Positions 40,699-50,506 are shown, counted from the first letter of the stretch. The stretch: DNA of 64,000 nt from JBHJHP01 sp042219855 (GCF_042219855.1 NZ_JBHJHP010000001.1:620001-684000), one strand, 5' to 3'. Made by a program: numbers and translations. Notes: generated by a model from the letters alone, not told the origin.

Positions 40699-41451
40699 AT
40701 GAAAACATTTGGCTTATTGGGATATCCGCTTGGACACTCATTTTCAAAAAAATATTTCACTGAAAAATTCGAACGTGAAGAACTGAACGATCATGAATAT
40801 GTAAATTTTGAACTGGATTCTATCGACCGTTTTCCTGAAATTCTGGATTATAAAAATGAGGTATATGGTCTGAATTGTACCATACCCTACAAACAGCAGG
40901 TTATGCAGTATCTGGATGATATTGATGACGAGGCTTTTGAAGTTGGTGCGGTCAATACCATAAAATTTGTACGGGAAGAAAGTGGACGGATAGAGCTCAT
41001 CGGTTACAATACCGATATTATCGGTTTTGAAAATTCTCTAATCCCCATGCTGACGGAAAAACACCGAAAGGCTCTTATTCTTGGCACCGGAGGTGCATCA
41101 AAGGCTGTTAAACACGTGCTTAAGAAAAACAACATAGATTTTGTTTCAGCTTCTATTGAAGAGCTCGGGGAAAACGAAATCAGTTATGATGCTATTGATG
41201 AAGCCATGATAAAAGACCGTCTGATTATCATCAATGCCACACCATTGGGCACTTTCCCAAAAGTTGAAGCCTGTCCGGACATTCCTTATGATGCTCTTAC
41301 GCCGGATCATGTGCTGTTTGATCTGGTTTATAATCCGGAAATTACCACATTTATGAGCAAGGGAATTGAAAAAGGTGCCAGTGTTAAAAACGGCCTGGAA
41401 ATGCTCCACGGACAAGCGGAGGCAGCGTGGAAAATATGGAATGAAGATTAG
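40699..41451 (+). CDS. aroE: Shikimate dehydrogenase
   Basis: A 250-residue cytosolic NADPH enzyme reducing 3-dehydroshikimate to shikimate in aromatic amino acid synthesis. The shikimate-binding N-terminus is LLGYPLGHSFSKKYF (residues 5-19). NCTIPYKQQVMQYLDDID (about 56-73) carries the catalytic Lys, VGAVNTI follows near 80, and the Rossmann Gly-rich loop is LGTGGASKAV near 128. NGLEMLHGQAEAAWKIW at the end binds substrate through the Gln. The length is slightly shorter than E. coli AroE, as usual in Bacteroidota. Confidence 0.95.
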   Translation: MKTFGLLGYPLGHSFSKKYFTEKFEREELNDHEYVNFELDSIDRFPEILDYKNEVYGLNCTIPYKQQVMQYLDDIDDEAFEVGAVNTIKFVREESGRIELIGYNTDIIGFENSLIPMLTEKHRKALILGTGGASKAVKHVLKKNNIDFVSASIEELGENEISYDAIDEAMIKDRLIIINATPLGTFPKVEACPDIPYDALTPDHVLFDLVYNPEITTFMSKGIEKGASVKNGLEMLHGQAEAAWKIWNED

Positions 41452-41514
41452 AAACCGGTGGTTTGTAAAGCCGTTATTTTTACTTACCTTAGAGGGTTTT
41501 AGAAATCACAGGAA

Positions 41515-42189
41515 ATGTTAAAACTCGATAAAATTCAGAAAGGTTTTGGGACCCCCGGCGCACATGATTATCATCAGGTTCTGAACGATTTATCATTACA
41601 GGTTGAAAAAGGTGAGGCCATAGCGGTAACAGGACCTTCAGGCAGTGGAAAATCAACGCTGCTTAATATTATTGGATCACTTGACAGACCGGATAAAGGA
41701 ACTGTTGTTTTTAATGACCGGAACCTTGAAAATTTCTCAAAGGACCAGCTACAGATGTTCAGAAACTCGAATATAGGTTTCGTTTTTCAGCTGCATCATC
41801 TTTTTCCACAATGTACCTTGTTTGAAAATGTAATGATTCCAACCTTACCCTTAAAGGATAAATCCGGTTCAGCAGAGAGGGCTGAAAAGCTTATCCGGGA
41901 GATGGGTTTATGGGACAGAAGAAATGATAAACCCGCTACACTTTCCGGTGGCGAGTGCCAGAGAACGGCCGTTATAAGAGCGCTGATAAATAATCCATCA
42001 CTGATCCTGGCAGATGAACCAACCGGAGCACTGGACGAAGAAAATGCTGCAGCTCTCATAGATCTTTTACTTGAAATAAATAAAACAACCGGCACAACAC
42101 TTATTGTCGTCACCCACTCATTGGAATTAGCCGGGAGGATGCAAAAAGTGTACAGGCTGACAAAAGGTAAACTGGAACAGAAGAAATAA
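41515..42189 (+). CDS. ABC transporter ATP-binding protein (LolD/MacB type)
   Basis: A 224-residue cytosolic ATPase. Walker A is GPSGSGKST (about residues 40-48), followed by the Q-loop in FVFQLHHLFP, the ABC signature LSGGECQRTAV, Walker B LILADEPTGALDEE, and the H-loop in VVTHS. It is most similar to the LolD/MacB/FtsE group, which powers lipoprotein release or efflux through FtsX-type permeases. The signature has ECQR where EQQR is common, a tolerated change. One base separates it from the FtsX-like permease gene, its obvious partner. Confidence 0.94.
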   Translation: MLKLDKIQKGFGTPGAHDYHQVLNDLSLQVEKGEAIAVTGPSGSGKSTLLNIIGSLDRPDKGTVVFNDRNLENFSKDQLQMFRNSNIGFVFQLHHLFPQCTLFENVMIPTLPLKDKSGSAERAEKLIREMGLWDRRNDKPATLSGGECQRTAVIRALINNPSLILADEPTGALDEENAAALIDLLLEINKTTGTTLIVVTHSLELAGRMQKVYRLTKGKLEQKK

Positions 42190-42190
42190 A

Positions 42191-45100
42191 ATGACAACGC
42201 TTAAACTTGCCATAAAAAGTTTCAGATACTATTTCAGGTCACATCTGTCTCTCATGTCAGGTGTTATCATTAGCACAATGGTTATTACAGGAGCACTCAT
42301 TGTAGGTGATTCTGTAAAGTACAGTCTGGAAAATATTGCCATGATCCGACTTGGCCATACCACGCAGACACTGACATCGGTTGACCGCTATTTTTCGACT
42401 GAACTGGTTGAAGAGTTAAATGGTGTTCCTGTGCTGAGGTTGGATGGTTCGGCGGTATCAGATGGAGGTAAATTCCGTCTGAATAAAGTTCAGGTTCTGG
42501 GCATAGATAGTAGTTTCAGTCGTATTTCAGATGCAGGAATATACAAGACCTTATCCGGATTGAATGTGGCCATAGGTTTTAATACGGCTGAACGGTTAAA
42601 TCTAAAACCAGGTGATGGCTTTTTACTACGGTTGGATAAAGCATCGCCTGTACCGCGTAATGCTCCGTTTGTAGCTGAAGAGGGACAACTGATTGCGTTA
42701 AGGGTTAACGTTGCCCGTATCTTATCTAAAGAAGAGACAGGTGCTTTTAATCTGCGTAACTCACAAACTGCCCCTTACAATGTTTTTGTGAATCTGTCTG
42801 AGCTGCAAAAACAAAATGATTTAAAAGAAAGGGTGAATGTGGCCTTGTTTACTGACAGTAAACTCTCCGGGGAGGATATAAAAGGAAAGATTACGCTTAG
42901 AGATGCCGGTTTACGTATTGGTAAATCGCATGAAGAAGGAATCTACAGGATGACCTCAGACCGTATATTTATTGAAGAGAAGATTGCAGATGCTTTTCCG
43001 AATGCAAACCGGAGTCTGACTTATTTTGTAAATGCCATCTCTGCGGGTCATAAATCAACACCGTATTCTTTTGTGGGTTCTATGAGCAATTTAACACTCA
43101 GAGATGATGAAATAGATGTAAACCGATGGCTGGCTGATGATCTGAACCTTAAACCGGGAGATACACTGACCATAAAATACTTTGTGGTAGGGCCGTTAAG
43201 AGATCTTTCAACTGATTCTGCAACTCTGGTGGTAAGACAGATTCATGCAATGGATGGCCTTTATGCCGATCCAGCTTTAATGCCGGATATTCCGGGCTTA
43301 TCCGACGTAGGGAATTGTAGTGACTGGGAGACAGGCGTTCCTGTTAATCTGGATGCCATAAGGGATAAGGATGAAGATTACTGGGATGAATATAAAGGTG
43401 CTCCAAAAGCTTTTATCAGTTACAATACGGCGGTAAAATTGTGGAGCAACAGGTTTGGTATTGCTACGGCACTGTATCTTAATGAACCGAAAACCGCTAT
43501 TGCAAAACAGTTTACACAGCATATTGATGCTGCGGACCTTGGGCTGATTGTAACCCCCGTAAAGCAAAATGCACTTTTCGCTGCAAGAAACGGAGTCGAT
43601 TTCGGACAGTTATTTATTGGCTTAAGCTTTTTTATTCTGCTTTCCGGTTTTATTCTGGTTATTTTGCTTGTTTCGTTTCATCTCAGCAAACGGGAAGAAC
43701 AAATCGGTACTCTTTCGGCAATGGGTATTCCACCCGGACAGATTAAGTATCTGCTGGTACTTGAAACAGGCATTACTCTCATACTGGGTGTTTTGGCTGG
43801 CCTGCTGTTTTCAGTAGGATACAACAGGATGATTTTCGTGGCTTTAAACAGGGTATGGAATGATATTGTAAGGACTGAAATGCTTGTTGCGCATATCGAT
43901 GCTGCCACCCTTCTGGTGGGAGCACTGGTTTCGCTGTTTACAATCATGTTAACCATATATTTTACGTTTTTACGCACCTTTAAGAAAAATATAACGCAAC
44001 AACAGCGCGCCATTAAAAAGACAGGCCAACACCTTAACACAGTATTTATTTTCACCGGCTGGATTCTTTCAGCCGGAACCATTATTCTGATTGTGATACT
44101 GATAATTTCAGGTCATACATCAGATACAGGACTCTGGTTCTCCCTGGGAGGTGCATTAATGGCAGGCGTTATTCTACTATTCCGTTCATGGCTTATTAAA
44201 ATGGAAAACAGCAATCTCGTTCTTCGTTCTTACTTTCGGCTCAGCTTGAAAAATATGACACAAAACAGAGGGCGGAGCATGTCGGTCATCATACTTTTTA
44301 CCCTGGGAACCTTTATTGTTGTTTCAACCGGTCTGAACCGGAAAGATATGTCTGCCAGTGCAGATGCCAGAAACAGTGGAACCGGCGGCAGTCTTTTTTT
44401 TACTGAAACAACAATTCCTGTTCTGAAAAATCTTAATTCTTCCGCAGTGCAGCACGAGGAAGGATTTACAACACCTGCATCATTTATTCAGTTCAGAAAA
44501 GCAGAAGGTGATGATGCCAGCTGTCTGAACCTGAACCGAATTACAAATCCCGCCATTCTGGGAGTAGAGCCGGATAAACTGGACGGACGTTTTACCTTTG
44601 TGACGAAAGACCCCTTGTTGGATCAAACCAATCCATGGCGTTCATTAAATAAGGATTTAGGTGATGATATTGTACCAGCCATAGCCGATCAGACCGTTAT
44701 TCTGTGGGGTCTTGGGAAAGAGATTGGTGATACACTGGAATACCAGACTGCCACAGGTGACAGACTGAAATTAAAACTTATTGGAGGATTGGCCAATTCA
44801 GTGTTTCAGGGTTACGTAATAATCAGTAATCAGAACTTTTTAAAATATTTCCCATCGTCTTCCGGTTCAAATATTATGCTGGTGAACGGAGAAAAAGAGC
44901 AGGCCGCCGGAATAAAAGCGGAACTGGAACAAAACTTCCGGGACTATGGTATTGAATTAATTTCATCCACGGATAAACTGAATCAATTCTATTCCATAGA
45001 AAATACCTATCTGGCTATATTTCTTATACTCGGCGTTTTGGGACTGATTCTTGGCATTATCGGCTTAGGCATTATTCTGGCGAGAAGCGTATTTGAACGT

Positions 45101-45388
45101 AAAAAAGAAATATCGCTGCTGCAAAGTCTTGGGTTTAAATCAGTACGAATAAGCAGTATGTTGGCTGTTGAATATCTTATTTTGCTTTTTGCAGGATTGA
45201 TAACAGGAATTGTCACAGCTACAGTGGCAACCCTGCCAAGTTTAATTTCTGCGGGAACGCAGGTATCATTCCGTACAGTATTTATTGTTTTAAGTGTTCT
45301 GGTATTGTGTGGTCTTATCATAATACTGACTGCAGCAGGTGTACAGGTTCGTAAAAAAGATATCCTTGCAGGATTGCGCTATGAATAG
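42191..45388 (+). CDS. Large FtsX-like ABC permease
   Basis: A 1065-residue inner-membrane permease made of two FtsX-type halves. Residues about 17-40 form a first membrane helix, and about 40-470 an extracytoplasmic domain. A three-helix FtsX core (about 475-605) includes ILLVSFHLSKREEQIGTLSAMGIPPGQI, and about 615-670 are further helices. A second half begins at FRLSLKNMTQNRGRSMSVII (about residue 689), with its own periplasmic domain and a C-terminal FtsX core (about 940-1060: ERKKEISLLQSLGFKSVRISS). The GxxxxQI/SLLQSLG coupling helices face the ATPase. Together with the preceding ATPase it probably drives lipoprotein or envelope-substrate movement. Substrate unknown. Confidence 0.9.
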   Translation: MTTLKLAIKSFRYYFRSHLSLMSGVIISTMVITGALIVGDSVKYSLENIAMIRLGHTTQTLTSVDRYFSTELVEELNGVPVLRLDGSAVSDGGKFRLNKVQVLGIDSSFSRISDAGIYKTLSGLNVAIGFNTAERLNLKPGDGFLLRLDKASPVPRNAPFVAEEGQLIALRVNVARILSKEETGAFNLRNSQTAPYNVFVNLSELQKQNDLKERVNVALFTDSKLSGEDIKGKITLRDAGLRIGKSHEEGIYRMTSDRIFIEEKIADAFPNANRSLTYFVNAISAGHKSTPYSFVGSMSNLTLRDDEIDVNRWLADDLNLKPGDTLTIKYFVVGPLRDLSTDSATLVVRQIHAMDGLYADPALMPDIPGLSDVGNCSDWETGVPVNLDAIRDKDEDYWDEYKGAPKAFISYNTAVKLWSNRFGIATALYLNEPKTAIAKQFTQHIDAADLGLIVTPVKQNALFAARNGVDFGQLFIGLSFFILLSGFILVILLVSFHLSKREEQIGTLSAMGIPPGQIKYLLVLETGITLILGVLAGLLFSVGYNRMIFVALNRVWNDIVRTEMLVAHIDAATLLVGALVSLFTIMLTIYFTFLRTFKKNITQQQRAIKKTGQHLNTVFIFTGWILSAGTIILIVILIISGHTSDTGLWFSLGGALMAGVILLFRSWLIKMENSNLVLRSYFRLSLKNMTQNRGRSMSVIILFTLGTFIVVSTGLNRKDMSASADARNSGTGGSLFFTETTIPVLKNLNSSAVQHEEGFTTPASFIQFRKAEGDDASCLNLNRITNPAILGVEPDKLDGRFTFVTKDPLLDQTNPWRSLNKDLGDDIVPAIADQTVILWGLGKEIGDTLEYQTATGDRLKLKLIGGLANSVFQGYVIISNQNFLKYFPSSSGSNIMLVNGEKEQAAGIKAELEQNFRDYGIELISSTDKLNQFYSIENTYLAIFLILGVLGLILGIIGLGIILARSVFERKKEISLLQSLGFKSVRISSMLAVEYLILLFAGLITGIVTATVATLPSLISAGTQVSFRTVFIVLSVLVLCGLIIILTAAGVQVRKKDILAGLRYE

Positions 45389-45574
45389 TTATTTTAATAA
45401 ATATTGAATGAATAGCGTAGCTCCGGAAATTATTGAAATACAGAGGATACAGACCAATATAAGCTTTATTGCCTTGTTTTTCATGCTGCCTGTTTAAGTT
45501 CAAAAAACAAATGAGAGACAAATCCGGTTCATATTTGAGAATATTTGAATGGACATGTTTGCACTAAATTTTAT

Positions 45575-45582
45575 TACTTTTG
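45575..45582 (+). promoter_or_regulatory. -7 element of the LysM-protein operon
   Basis: TACTTTTG fits the Bacteroidota TAnnTTTG -7 consensus 17 bp before the ATG at 45599. TTTG copies at 45544 and 45558 are not at the ideal distance, so the -33 partner is uncertain. Confidence 0.5.
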
Positions 45583-45598
45583 CGTTAATTCAGAAAAT

Positions 45599-48031
45599 AT
45601 GAGGAAACTTATTATCATATACATACTCACATCTGTTTTTGCAGCTGCATCAGTAGCACAGGTTAACCCCGGAGCTGAAAAAATTACCAGCAATAAAATC
45701 ATAGAAAACGGAAAGGAGTTTTACCTGTACAAGGTAAAGGAGAGAGAAGGTTTTTATACGCTGGAACGAAAATTTGGTGTATCACGCGTTGAAATAGTGG
45801 AGTACAACCCGGAAACTGCGAACGGTCTTAAACTTGGACAGATCATTAAAATTCCGGTTGTAAAAGGACGTAACAGCACCGATTCTGAACTCCGGGAATC
45901 CGGGGACTTTATTTTTCATACGGTTGAAAAAGGGCAAACCCTGTTCTTTATTTCAAGGAAATATGGCGTTACGGAAGAGGAAATTTTTAAATATAATCCT
46001 GATGCCAGAAATATTCTGATAACCGGAACCGAATTGAAAATTCCGGTTCACAGGGAAGAGAAGGAAGATACGAAGAAAAATGACGCATATATATATCATG
46101 TTGTAGAACCGGGAGAAACACTCTTTTCCATTGCCCGAACGTATAATAAACCGGTAAAGAGTGTTTTGGAGGCCAATCCTGGATTGGAATCCAGCGATAT
46201 TCCGGTAGGAAGTGAAGTCAGAGTACCAAAAAAAGTAGTTGAAATCAAACCGCCTGTAACAGTAGCGGACGAGAATACACAAAAAGATTCAACCGTTTAC
46301 ATATTTGAAGACAGCACTTATTTTTATCATAAAATAAAACCCAAAGAAACATTTTACTCCATTATCAGTCAGTATAATGTTGATCGTGATGCAGTAATGG
46401 CAACCAATAATATAAAGGACCCTGAAAACCTGAAGATTGGTTATATCATTAAAATTCCCAAGGTTGCCATCCGTAAAATTTCTACAGAACAAAAGAAATT
46501 ACAGGACAAGGATCATTTGGTTTACAAGGTTAAGGAACGCAGGGAATCTTTGGAAGATATTGCTGACAAGTTCTCAGTTACAGTGGATCAGCTTAAAGCT
46601 GCCAATGATAATATTCCGATATGGGGCAGATACAGACGGGGTGATCTTGTCAGGATCCCGGTTGAACAAAAATACGAAACACCATTGTCCGTCGTAAGCT
46701 CGGGGAAGCGTAAACCGGAAAGAAATCTCCAGTACGAAAGGGATAGTGTACTGCTTGCTGAAGCTTTTATTGCCGGATGTGATACACAGTACTACGATGA
46801 ACCGGTTAATGTTGCGGTGCTTTGGCCATTCTTTCTTGAAGCCAACGATACCTTTAATGTAGTAAAGGAAGTATCGGAAGATGGTGACACACTTATCCGG
46901 ATTAAAGATCCCCTTGAAGTTTATCCGGCAACCGATAAAAACGGATTCAGGGAATTCTATGAGGGTATGCTTATAGCTGTGGATTCCCTGAAAAGAAAAG
47001 GACAGAATATTAACCTTTACACCTACGATACAGGTAATGATACCAATGTGGTGAAAAATATTCTGGCCAAACCAGAACTGAAATACATGGATTTGATCAT
47101 AGGTCCGGTTTATACCAATAATGTCAGACTGGTATCCGGATTTTGTAAAGCAAATGAAATTAAACTTGTTATACCGTATAATCCATCCGATGAACTAACC
47201 ATCAATAATCCCTATGTTTACCAGGTCAATCCGTTTCTCTCTGCCTTATTTGAACCTACCGTAAACTATATTGTAGATAAGTTCAAGGGCAGTAACATTA
47301 TTGTGGCCTATACGGGTGATAAAACTGAAAGCAACCGCATCTTTGTAAATATGCTGAAACGGCAGTTATTCAGGGTAGGTCTTGACCATTATCAACCGGT
47401 ATCATTCAAAGAGGTGGATGTGAAAAAAGACGGATTTCAGGGACTCGAAAAGCTAATTGATCCCGGCAAACATAACCTGGTTGTCCTGCCTCCTGAAGCG
47501 ACCAAAAGTGAAAGGATGGAACCGCTGAGTAATGTTGTTCCAACGATAGAAAATCTGGTGTATAAACGAAATATGACAAATATTACCCTGTTTGGTTACC
47601 CTGACTTTCAAAATCTTGGCGGGACGGATCTTAAGATGATATTTAAGTCAAATACGATATTATACGCACCGTTTTATGTCAATTTTGATGATCCTGATAC
47701 AAAAGCTGTCATTAGCTTATTCAGGGATAAGTTTTATACTGATCCAACAGCTTACTTCCCGTATTACGGATTGCTGGGCTTTGATGTCACATATTATTTT
47801 CTGACGGCAATCCACGAATTCGGTCCGGAATTTGACCGCTGTCTTCCTTATCTGAATCTTAAGCTGACCACGTCCGGGTTTAATTTTCAACGGGTGAATA
47901 ACTGGAGCGGTATGGTAAATACGAAAATCAATTTTTTGAATTATCAACGAAACTTTGATATTGTTAAACTTAATTATAAGCCTGTTGTTAAACCATTGGA
48001 TTTAATTGAATTTTCAAATATAGAGAAATAG
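45599..48031 (+). CDS. LysM-repeat protein with a periplasmic-binding-protein domain
   Basis: An 810-residue exported protein. The ATG at 45599 gives the signal peptide MRKLIIIYILTSVFAAASVAQ; the longer ORF start at 45545 does not. Five LysM modules follow (about residues 35-85, 100-150, 165-215, 255-305 and 320-370; for example YHVVEPGETLFSIARTYNK). Residues about 400-810 form a type 1 periplasmic-binding fold (VNVAVLWPFFLEAND, LIIGPVYTNNVRLVSGF). The LysM part should hold it on peptidoglycan, while the binding fold may sense a ligand or serve as a structural partner as in LpoA-like proteins. The next gene starts 2 bp after its stop. Confidence 0.9.
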   Translation: MRKLIIIYILTSVFAAASVAQVNPGAEKITSNKIIENGKEFYLYKVKEREGFYTLERKFGVSRVEIVEYNPETANGLKLGQIIKIPVVKGRNSTDSELRESGDFIFHTVEKGQTLFFISRKYGVTEEEIFKYNPDARNILITGTELKIPVHREEKEDTKKNDAYIYHVVEPGETLFSIARTYNKPVKSVLEANPGLESSDIPVGSEVRVPKKVVEIKPPVTVADENTQKDSTVYIFEDSTYFYHKIKPKETFYSIISQYNVDRDAVMATNNIKDPENLKIGYIIKIPKVAIRKISTEQKKLQDKDHLVYKVKERRESLEDIADKFSVTVDQLKAANDNIPIWGRYRRGDLVRIPVEQKYETPLSVVSSGKRKPERNLQYERDSVLLAEAFIAGCDTQYYDEPVNVAVLWPFFLEANDTFNVVKEVSEDGDTLIRIKDPLEVYPATDKNGFREFYEGMLIAVDSLKRKGQNINLYTYDTGNDTNVVKNILAKPELKYMDLIIGPVYTNNVRLVSGFCKANEIKLVIPYNPSDELTINNPYVYQVNPFLSALFEPTVNYIVDKFKGSNIIVAYTGDKTESNRIFVNMLKRQLFRVGLDHYQPVSFKEVDVKKDGFQGLEKLIDPGKHNLVVLPPEATKSERMEPLSNVVPTIENLVYKRNMTNITLFGYPDFQNLGGTDLKMIFKSNTILYAPFYVNFDDPDTKAVISLFRDKFYTDPTAYFPYYGLLGFDVTYYFLTAIHEFGPEFDRCLPYLNLKLTTSGFNFQRVNNWSGMVNTKINFLNYQRNFDIVKLNYKPVVKPLDLIEFSNIEK

Positions 48032-48033
48032 TT

Positions 48034-48378
48034 ATGCCATATTTCAGGATCGCAACAAATACAAAAGAATTGCCGGACAGGAATACTTTTCTAAAGGAGT
48101 GCTCCGCATTTATTGCCGGTCTGCTGAACAAATCAGAAAAGTATGTCATGATAGAACTTAATACGGACAGTTCTATGATTTTCGGATCAAAAACGGATGC
48201 CCTGGCATATATTGAATTGAAGAGCATTGGACTGCCTGCTGATCAGACCAAGGATTTTTCTGAGAAAATATGTGATTTTATAACCAAACACTTTAATATT
48301 GACAGATCCCGGATTTACATTGAGTTTTCTGATGTGGAAAGGCATAAATGGGGGTGGAACGGATCAACTTTTGCATAA
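48034..48378 (+). CDS. MIF-family tautomerase
   Basis: A 114-residue protein of the macrophage migration inhibitory factor family, expected to be a trimeric phenylpyruvate/dopachrome tautomerase. It starts Met-Pro, so the catalytic Pro becomes N-terminal after Met removal. KYVMIELNTDSSMIFG, AYIELKSIGL and RIYIEFSDVERHKWGWNGSTF match the family, and the NGSTF end is nearly invariant. Its physiological substrate in bacteria is unclear. It lies 2 bp after the LysM gene, and its stop overlaps the next start (TAATG), so the three genes form one operon. Confidence 0.93.
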   Translation: MPYFRIATNTKELPDRNTFLKECSAFIAGLLNKSEKYVMIELNTDSSMIFGSKTDALAYIELKSIGLPADQTKDFSEKICDFITKHFNIDRSRIYIEFSDVERHKWGWNGSTFA

Positions 48379-49067
48379 TGTATTTTAGAACGTATAATTT
48401 TTTTATTTTTTTATTCCTGGCATCATTTTCAGTACTGTGGTCATGTAACCGTAAACCCAAAGGAAAATCTATCGATTATGTTAGTGTTTCTGTCTTGTCG
48501 CGTGATGAATTAAGGGCTTTAAAAAAGCATCCAAATGCCGATCATCTGGAAGCTGTGGAGCGCAGTCCGTTAAAACAGATCATTGAAAGTCACTCCTGGT
48601 TTGATGAAAACAAAGAGGACGTTTGTGATCGTTTCGAACTGGAAGAGGTCACCGATAATGACAGGTATATTGTTTCAGTCCTGACACATTCACTACCATA
48701 TTTAACCGAACACACCGTTGATTTTCTGAATTTGCTGGGAGAAAGAATGGAAGCCAGTTATGAGGAAAATGGAATTATACCTTACAGATTTGTATTAACA
48801 TCCGTTCTGAGAACAAATGAAGATCAGAAGAAGCTCAGATCGTTTAATTACAATGCCACCAAAAATGAATCAGCCCACTTTTACGGTATCACTTTCGATA
48901 TATCGCAAACACGTTTTGCCAAGTGGGATTCGAGGGAATCAATTTATACATACAGATTAAGAAACCTGCTTGCCCGTGAACTGATAAAACTTCAGGAAGA
49001 AGGGGAGTGTTATGTCCTTCTGGAAAACAGGGAAAAATGCTTTCATGTTACGGTTCTCCCGGAATAA
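48378..49067 (+). CDS. DUF5715-family lipoprotein, possible DD-peptidase-like fold
   Basis: A 229-residue protein. The ATG at 48378 overlaps the previous stop (TAATG) and is preferred to the longer start at 48348. An N-terminal hydrophobic segment ends in SVLWSCNRKP, a plausible lipobox with Cys near residue 24, so the protein is probably membrane-anchored. ESAHFYGITFDIS (about residues 168-180) fits the SxHxxGxxxD zinc motif of VanY/M15-type D,D-peptidases. A later CFHVTVLP supplies another His near the end. The cotranscribed LysM protein fits a peptidoglycan role. The enzymatic reading is inference; DUF5715 itself is uncharacterised to my knowledge. Confidence 0.82.
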   Translation: MYFRTYNFFIFLFLASFSVLWSCNRKPKGKSIDYVSVSVLSRDELRALKKHPNADHLEAVERSPLKQIIESHSWFDENKEDVCDRFELEEVTDNDRYIVSVLTHSLPYLTEHTVDFLNLLGERMEASYEENGIIPYRFVLTSVLRTNEDQKKLRSFNYNATKNESAHFYGITFDISQTRFAKWDSRESIYTYRLRNLLARELIKLQEEGECYVLLENREKCFHVTVLPE

Positions 49068-49068
49068 T

Positions 49069-49710
49069 TCAGGGTGCAAGCCTGGATTTCTTCCATTTTT
49101 CACCTTTAAATTTATATAAAATACGATCGTGAAGTCTGTTTGGCCTTCCCTGCCAGAATTCTACAGAAACAGGTGCAACAATATAGCCTCCCCAGTTTAC
49201 AGGGCGTTTGGGCGGATTATTTTGCATGTCTGACCTGAATCTCTCAACTTTTTCGTCGAGATAGGCTCTGGATGGTACATTTTGGCTTTGATCAGAAATA
49301 ATAGCACTAATCCTGCTGTCCAATGGTCTGGAGTTAAAATATTCATCACTTTCCTGCTCAGTGGTTTTAGATGCCAGACCTTCTATTCTTACCTGCCTTT
49401 CAAGCTCAGGCCAGTAAAATGTAAGGGAAACTTTATGATTTTTTTTTATTCCTTTCCCTTTCTGACTGTTGTAGTTCGTGTAAAAACTAAAACCCTGATC
49501 AGAATACCCCTTTAAAAGAACAACCCTGGATTGAGGGAAACCGTTTTTTCCATGTGTGGATAGTACCATTGCGTTGGGTTGGGAGTTATAAGTGGCAGAA
49601 ATCTGTTCAAACCAGTGATGAAACAAAACTAACGGATCATCCGGTAGATTGGCTTCCAGTAACGGATCACCGTTGTAATCGATTTGTATATCAGAAAGGT
49701 TGTGTTGCAT
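49069..49710 (-). CDS. pdxH: Pyridoxamine 5'-phosphate oxidase
   Basis: A 213-residue FMN enzyme oxidising pyridoxine/pyridoxamine 5'-phosphate to PLP in the cytosol. The ATG at 49710 gives the family-typical N-terminus and length; the longer start at 49749 does not. Motifs include MVLSTHGKNGFPQSRVVLLKG, FYTNYNSQKGKGI, VSLTFYWPELERQVRIEG and the C-terminal FWQGRPNRLHDRILY with FMN- and PLP-binding residues. It is convergent with the DUF5715 gene, with one base between their stops. It stands alone as a transcription unit. Confidence 0.96.
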   Translation of the reverse strand: MQHNLSDIQIDYNGDPLLEANLPDDPLVLFHHWFEQISATYNSQPNAMVLSTHGKNGFPQSRVVLLKGYSDQGFSFYTNYNSQKGKGIKKNHKVSLTFYWPELERQVRIEGLASKTTEQESDEYFNSRPLDSRISAIISDQSQNVPSRAYLDEKVERFRSDMQNNPPKRPVNWGGYIVAPVSVEFWQGRPNRLHDRILYKFKGEKWKKSRLAP

Positions 49711-49823
49711 AGTTTTATTCAAATTCTTTAACAGTTTAGAGATAAACAATCAGATGCATGCTAAGGTTTATACTATTGAGTTAATTAAATTCTAGGCTGT
49801 AATAACAATAAAAACATTGAGTT

Positions 49824-50429
49824 ATGAGGAAAAAAGGATTGTTCATGTTAGCGTTTATGGCTGTTGCAATGATTGCATCGGCCCAGTACAGTACACTTGA
49901 AATAGGTGATAAAGCCCCATATACAACCTATAAAATGGAAAATACCAACGGTAAAATGTATTCGTTTGATGATGTGAAAAAAGAAAACGGAACCCTGGTG
50001 ATCTTTTCATGTAATACCTGTCCGTTTGTTCTGGCATGGGAAAACAGGTATCCTAAAGTTGCAGAGCTTGCAAAAGAGAATAAGGTTGGAATGATACTCG
50101 TCAATTCAAACCATATGAAACGGGATGGCGATGACAGCATGGAAGCAATGAAAAAACATGCTGCTGAACATCAGTACAAATGGCCCTATGTAGTTGATGA
50201 AAACAGCAAACTTGCAAATGCTTACGGTGCCATGACAACACCACATGTCTTTTTATTTGACAAAAATGATAAGCTTGTCTACATTGGTGCCATCGATGAT
50301 AATTACAAAGATGCATCTGCAGTAAAGGATTTTTATCTTAAGGATGCCCTTGTATCACTGGCAGCTGGAAAAGATATTGCGGAAAATGTTACACGTGCCA
50401 CAGGTTGCAGCATCAAAAGAATGCAGTAA
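49824..50429 (+). CDS. Exported thioredoxin-like (AhpC/TSA-type) redoxin
   Basis: A 201-residue protein with a signal peptide (residues 1-20, ending ASAQ). The thioredoxin fold contains the redox motif FSCNTCPFVLAWENRYP (CxxC, cysteines near residues 58 and 61), then GMILVNSN and a cis-Pro loop in AMTTPHVFLFDKND. Such proteins of the peroxiredoxin/TlpA-like branch handle disulfides or peroxides in the periplasm, with unknown partners. It is followed by a strong terminator at 50481 and stands alone. Confidence 0.92.
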   Translation: MRKKGLFMLAFMAVAMIASAQYSTLEIGDKAPYTTYKMENTNGKMYSFDDVKKENGTLVIFSCNTCPFVLAWENRYPKVAELAKENKVGMILVNSNHMKRDGDDSMEAMKKHAAEHQYKWPYVVDENSKLANAYGAMTTPHVFLFDKNDKLVYIGAIDDNYKDASAVKDFYLKDALVSLAAGKDIAENVTRATGCSIKRMQ

Positions 50430-50480
50430 AGATAAATTCAGTTTAGTTTATTGAGTTGATTTAATAAATTAGTGTTATGA

Positions 50481-50506
50481 AAAAGGGCAGCCGAAGCTGC
50501 CCTTTT
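50481..50506. terminator. Bidirectional-looking terminator after the redoxin gene
   Basis: An 11-bp perfect stem AAAAGGGCAGC / GCTGCCCTTTT with a CGAA loop between the + strand redoxin gene and the - strand beta-barrel gene. T-runs on both strands allow termination in both directions. Confidence 0.92.
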
